Positions 61,266 to 64,000 of a DNA stretch of 64,000 bases are shown piece by piece (position 1 is the stretch's first letter; every line of letters begins with the position of its first letter). This stretch comes from Saccharospirillum sp043196875 (GTDB lineage: Bacteria; Pseudomonadota; Gammaproteobacteria; Pseudomonadales; Natronospirillaceae): contig NZ_JBEBMX010000001.1 in assembly GCF_043196875.1 (NCBI RefSeq), forward strand, positions 620,001-684,000, written 5' to 3'. The notes under the pieces are model-generated. The model saw nothing but the letters and a program-made list of their open reading frames with translations, searched no databases and had not been told where the DNA came from. The translations under genes and the position numbers were made by a program.

Positions 61266-61961
61266 ATGAGCAACGACCAACTCCCCAGCAAATCCAGCCG
61301 ACAAGACATCGACCAGTTCCTGAGCACCGCCGCCAAGACACCGGTGGCTGCTCGCCAACCGGGTCGCTTGATGTTCGCTCTGGATGCCACCGCCAGCCGC
61401 CAACCGAGCTGGGATACCGCCTGCCAACTGCACAGCGAACTCTTTCTGGCCACGCGCGATCTGGGTGGTCTGGCGATTCAACTGTGTTATTACCGCGGTT
61501 TTAACGAGTTCCATGCCCTGCCCTGGGTCAGCAACGCCGATGGCCTGCTGCGCGCCATGAACGGTGTGCGCTGCCTGGGTGGTCATACGCAGATTCGCAA
61601 AGTGCTCAAACAGGCGATCCGCGAAACCCGCCAGCAAGCCGTCAAAGCGGTGATTCTGGTGGTTGATTGCTGCGAAGAATCGGCCGATGAACTGTGCCAA
61701 CTGGCCGGCGAACTGGGCTTGCTCAAGACCCCGGTCTTTGTGTTTCAGGAAGGCAATGAGCCGACCGCCAGCAATGTTTTTGCGCAACTTGCCCAGCTCT
61801 CGGGCGGCGCTCACAGCGCTTTCGATCACCGCAGTCCGGCAGTGCTGAAAGCGCTGCTCGGCGCGGTTGCCGTCTACGCCAGTGGTGGTCGTAGCGCGCT
61901 GGACGACTTCTCGCGCAGTGCGCCGGCCGAAGTCAAACGCCTGACCCAGCAATTGAAATAA
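61266..61961 (+). CDS. VWA-like domain protein
   Basis: A 231-residue soluble protein with a likely metal-ion-dependent adhesion site: Asp40-Ala-Thr42-Ala-Ser44 (LMFALDATASRQPSW), a Thr in GGHTQIRKVLKQA, and a central strand AVILVVDCCEES. I chose the ATG at 61266 over an in-frame upstream start. VWA proteins mediate protein-protein contacts. It is followed 10 bases later by a membrane J-domain protein gene, so the two are co-transcribed. Confidence 0.72.
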   Translation: MSNDQLPSKSSRQDIDQFLSTAAKTPVAARQPGRLMFALDATASRQPSWDTACQLHSELFLATRDLGGLAIQLCYYRGFNEFHALPWVSNADGLLRAMNGVRCLGGHTQIRKVLKQAIRETRQQAVKAVILVVDCCEESADELCQLAGELGLLKTPVFVFQEGNEPTASNVFAQLAQLSGGAHSAFDHRSPAVLKALLGAVAVYASGGRSALDDFSRSAPAEVKRLTQQLK

Positions 61962-61971
61962 GAGGTCGATC

Positions 61972-62721
61972 GTGAACCCCATCACCCTGATGTTTTTGCT
62001 GGTGCTCGCCCTGGGTGTACTGCTCTATTACCGACGCTTGCCCGCCGCCCAGCGCGGCCCTTTTCGTATTAAAGCGCTGGTGGCGCTGGCCATTTTTGGC
62101 CTTATCTTTCTGGCCCTGACACAGCGTCTTTATCTGCTCGGTGCGCTCTTTGCGCTGCTGGTGCCCTTTATGCGCCACCTGCTGCCCTGGCTGTTGCGCT
62201 CGCTGCCGTTTCTGGCCGGCTGGTATCGCCGTCGCCAGCAGCGGCAAGGAAAGGCTGGCGGCGGACAACGTTCGCGCGTGGCCGGCGAGGTGGTGGAGAT
62301 GGAGCTCGATCACGACAGCGGCGCCATGTCCGGCCGCGTGCTCACCGGGCCCCTCGCCAATCGTGATCTGGCCGATCTGCAAAAGCAGGAATTTCTCGAT
62401 TTACTGAGTTACTGCCGCCAGACCGACACCGATTCAGCGCGGCTGCTGGAAAGTTATCTGGACAAACGTTTTGGTGATGCCTGGCGCGCTGACGACACTC
62501 AAAACCAGGGCGAAGCCGAACAACCGAGCTCCAATCACAACGGCGCCCTGAGCGACGCCGAAGCTTACGAAATTCTCGGCTTGGACGCCGGCGCCGATCG
62601 CGACGCCATCATCCAGGCGCATCGCCGACTGATGCAGAAACTGCATCCCGATCACGGTGGCAGCGCTTATCTGGCCGCGCGTATCAATGCGGCGCGGGCG
62701 CACCTGTTAGAGCGGAACTGA
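61972..62721 (+). CDS. Membrane-anchored J-domain protein
   Basis: A 249-residue protein starting at GTG after AGAGGT. Two or three hydrophobic helices (about residues 3-20, 33-50 and 52-85) anchor it. A 100-residue soluble segment follows, then a C-terminal DnaJ domain with AYEILGLDAGADRDAIIQAHRRLMQKLHPDHGG (HPD at 225-227). It probably recruits Hsp70 (DnaK) to the membrane. The VWA-like protein is its likely partner. Confidence 0.85.
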   Translation: MNPITLMFLLVLALGVLLYYRRLPAAQRGPFRIKALVALAIFGLIFLALTQRLYLLGALFALLVPFMRHLLPWLLRSLPFLAGWYRRRQQRQGKAGGGQRSRVAGEVVEMELDHDSGAMSGRVLTGPLANRDLADLQKQEFLDLLSYCRQTDTDSARLLESYLDKRFGDAWRADDTQNQGEAEQPSSNHNGALSDAEAYEILGLDAGADRDAIIQAHRRLMQKLHPDHGGSAYLAARINAARAHLLERN

Positions 62722-62733
62722 CCTTTCCTTCCT

Positions 62734-62775
62734 AGCCAAGTGCGTCTTGGCTTACCTCAAAAAAGATCTTATAAT
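62734..62775 (+). promoter_or_regulatory. Sigma-70 promoter overlapping a hairpin
   Basis: TTGGCT (62747-62752) and TATAAT (62770-62775) are spaced 17 bases, a good sigma-70 promoter for the glycosyltransferase genes. The -35 overlaps the right arm of a hairpin (AGCCAAG at 62734 and CTTGGCT at 62746), which may also end the J-domain transcript. Confidence 0.7.
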
Positions 62776-62912
62776 GCTACCTTTATTGATTTTATAGATT
62801 TTGGTTTCATTAAAAGATACCAAATTAACTTCTGACACCATTTAACCTCTTCTTCATGACAGAAGGCCACCTCACTGCAGCTGGCCATGTTGCAGTTCTT
62901 GAGTCTGAATGT

Positions 62913-63884
62913 ATGGCCATCTTTCAACTGAGCATTATCGTCCCTTGTTACAATACCGCAGACTATTTGGAAGATTGCCTGTTATCGGTTACCAGGCACA
63001 TCCCAACCCGTTGGCGAGATGCCGTTGAACTGATCGTGATCAACGATGGCTCAACGGATCACACCGCTGAACTGCTGTCCGACCTTTTGCCCAAAACAAA
63101 TCTCAGCTACCAACTGATCGAACAAACCAACCAAGGACTGTCTGCCGCCAGAAACGCGGGGATGGCCATCGCCTGCGGTCGCTATATAGGTTTTCTCGAC
63201 AGTGACGATATTTGGTTGGATGGCATGCAGCCGCTCATTGCCAAAATCGACACCTTCAATACAGACATCATTGAATTTAATTCTAAGCGTTTCACCGATA
63301 CGGAAATCGACGAGTACGATGTTTTCAAACTGCCTGATACTGAGCAAAATCTCAGCCACATAAAAAAAGCCGCATTTATTCAATCAGACTGGATGGTTTG
63401 GGGACGTTTCTATCGACGGGAAATCCTATCCGGCATTCAGTTTGTTGAAGGAATTACGTACGAAGATGTGCTGTTTACCTCCCAATGTTACATCCGCGCT
63501 CAGTCCATTTTCACTTATAATCAAGCCTGTGTTGGTTACCGTTTTCGACCGACCTCTATCACCAACACCAACACTGAAAAAGACCTGATCAGCCTGAATC
63601 ATGTGGTTGCAGTTTGTCACCAACAATACCAATTGGAACCCAACGATCTTAACTATTTTTTGTTATGCAATGCTTTGACTATATACATGCATATCTACAT
63701 CAATATGTATAAAACCATAGTGGGTATTGGCCATAAAAAATTGCGCCGAACACTTGCCAGAAACAAAGCAATAAAAAACTTCAGGCTGAGCATACGCCTG
63801 ATGATATCCAGCCTGCCACTCTACCTGATTGCCAGAACAGTTAAGTGGTCGATGATCGCGGTCTTAAAGGCCCGAAAATCATGA
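62913..63884 (+). CDS. Family 2 glycosyltransferase
   Basis: A 323-residue GT-A fold transferase starting MAIFQLSIIVPCYNTADYLEDCLLSV, with VIND GSTD-type loop, the acceptor/donor region QGLSAARNAGMAIACGRYIGFLDSDDIW (metal-binding DSDD), and a C-terminal Lys/Arg-rich region. The ATG at 62913 matches family starts better than the one at 62856. The gene is clearly more AT-rich than its neighbours. It likely adds a sugar to a surface polysaccharide. Confidence 0.88.
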   Translation: MAIFQLSIIVPCYNTADYLEDCLLSVTRHIPTRWRDAVELIVINDGSTDHTAELLSDLLPKTNLSYQLIEQTNQGLSAARNAGMAIACGRYIGFLDSDDIWLDGMQPLIAKIDTFNTDIIEFNSKRFTDTEIDEYDVFKLPDTEQNLSHIKKAAFIQSDWMVWGRFYRREILSGIQFVEGITYEDVLFTSQCYIRAQSIFTYNQACVGYRFRPTSITNTNTEKDLISLNHVVAVCHQQYQLEPNDLNYFLLCNALTIYMHIYINMYKTIVGIGHKKLRRTLARNKAIKNFRLSIRLMISSLPLYLIARTVKWSMIAVLKARKS

Positions 63885-64000
63885 AGGTGTCGGTCATTTT
63901 ACCGACTTACAATCGGGTGCATCAATTTCAACGAGCCTTAAATAGCTTACTTACCCAGACTTACCCCGACCTCGAAATTGTAGTCGTCGATGACAATGGC
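63881..64000 (+). CDS. Second family 2 glycosyltransferase, cut by the window end
   Basis: The first 40 residues are encoded: MKVSVILPTYNRVHQFQRAL, followed by NSLLTQTYPDLEIVVVDDNG. This is the standard GT2 opening. An ATGA overlap joins it to the preceding transferase gene, so a polysaccharide operon continues beyond the window. Confidence 0.85.
   Translation, partial: MKVSVILPTYNRVHQFQRALNSLLTQTYPDLEIVVVDDNG

Noticed and set aside
1..64000. tRNA, rRNA, CRISPR arrays, insertion sequences or prophage
   Set aside because: No cloverleaf-like intergenic segment, regular spacer array, transposase or phage gene was seen on reading both strands. This is a visual search, not a computed one.

Overview
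The window reads like a chromosomal segment of a marine-type gammaproteobacterium, possibly an Oceanospirillales relative. The order is my inference, from a holD-like gene next to rimI, a YadGH-like ABC pair, FNR-type regulation of a universal stress protein, several chemoreceptors, TRAP and TTT carboxylate importers, and moderately GC-rich coding DNA. No rRNA, tRNA, CRISPR array, phage or insertion sequence was found. Genes are dense; only one gene-free gap exceeds 300 bases (5412-5785), and it looks regulatory.

Region A (1-18345) is a catabolic island. A truncated LysR gene diverges from an operon for a TAXI-type TRAP importer and a sulfatase. After a terminator and two copies of a palindromic operator-like site comes a tightly packed operon: an AP-endonuclease-fold isomerase, an enolase-superfamily enzyme, a Gfo/Idh/MocA oxidoreductase, a DUF993 aldolase-like protein, a second isomerase, a tripartite tricarboxylate transporter (tctCBA), a TetR regulator and glycerate kinase. 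A fumarylacetoacetate-hydrolase-family protein and an aldo/keto reductase follow. Together they suggest uptake of a (perhaps sulfated) sugar acid or glycoside, its oxidation, dehydration and aldol cleavage, and exit as 2-phosphoglycerate. The substrate is unknown.

Region B (18370-34382) holds pobA with a divergent LysR regulator, then mostly housekeeping and membrane genes: two chemoreceptors, a TSUP exporter, two SRPBCC proteins, RmuC, a shortened ROK-like protein, a CvrA/NhaP2 antiporter, a PAS-GGDEF-EAL protein, a DUF1415 protein and an EamA exporter.

Region C (34505-42631) is an alpha-glucoside/sucrose locus: sucrose phosphorylase, aglE-F-G-like ABC importer, GH13 alpha-glucosidase and a LacI regulator. 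The importer has no ATPase gene here. Similar LacI-like palindromes precede both transcription units.

Region D (42639-62721) is mixed: a small membrane protein, rimI and a holD-like gene, an SDR, a flavin-binding protein opposite a MocR regulator, a PCD/PhhB protein, a secreted DUF922/lysozyme-fold pair, a YadGH-like ABC exporter, a thioredoxin-like protein, two DHA2 drug exporters around an AAC(6')-like acetyltransferase, redox enzymes, an orphan TacA-like protein, pirin, a universal stress protein with an FNR-type box, and a VWA/J-domain gene pair.

Region E (62722-64000) is visibly more AT-rich. It opens with a good sigma-70 promoter and two overlapping family-2 glycosyltransferase genes, the second cut by the window edge. 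It probably begins a surface polysaccharide locus.
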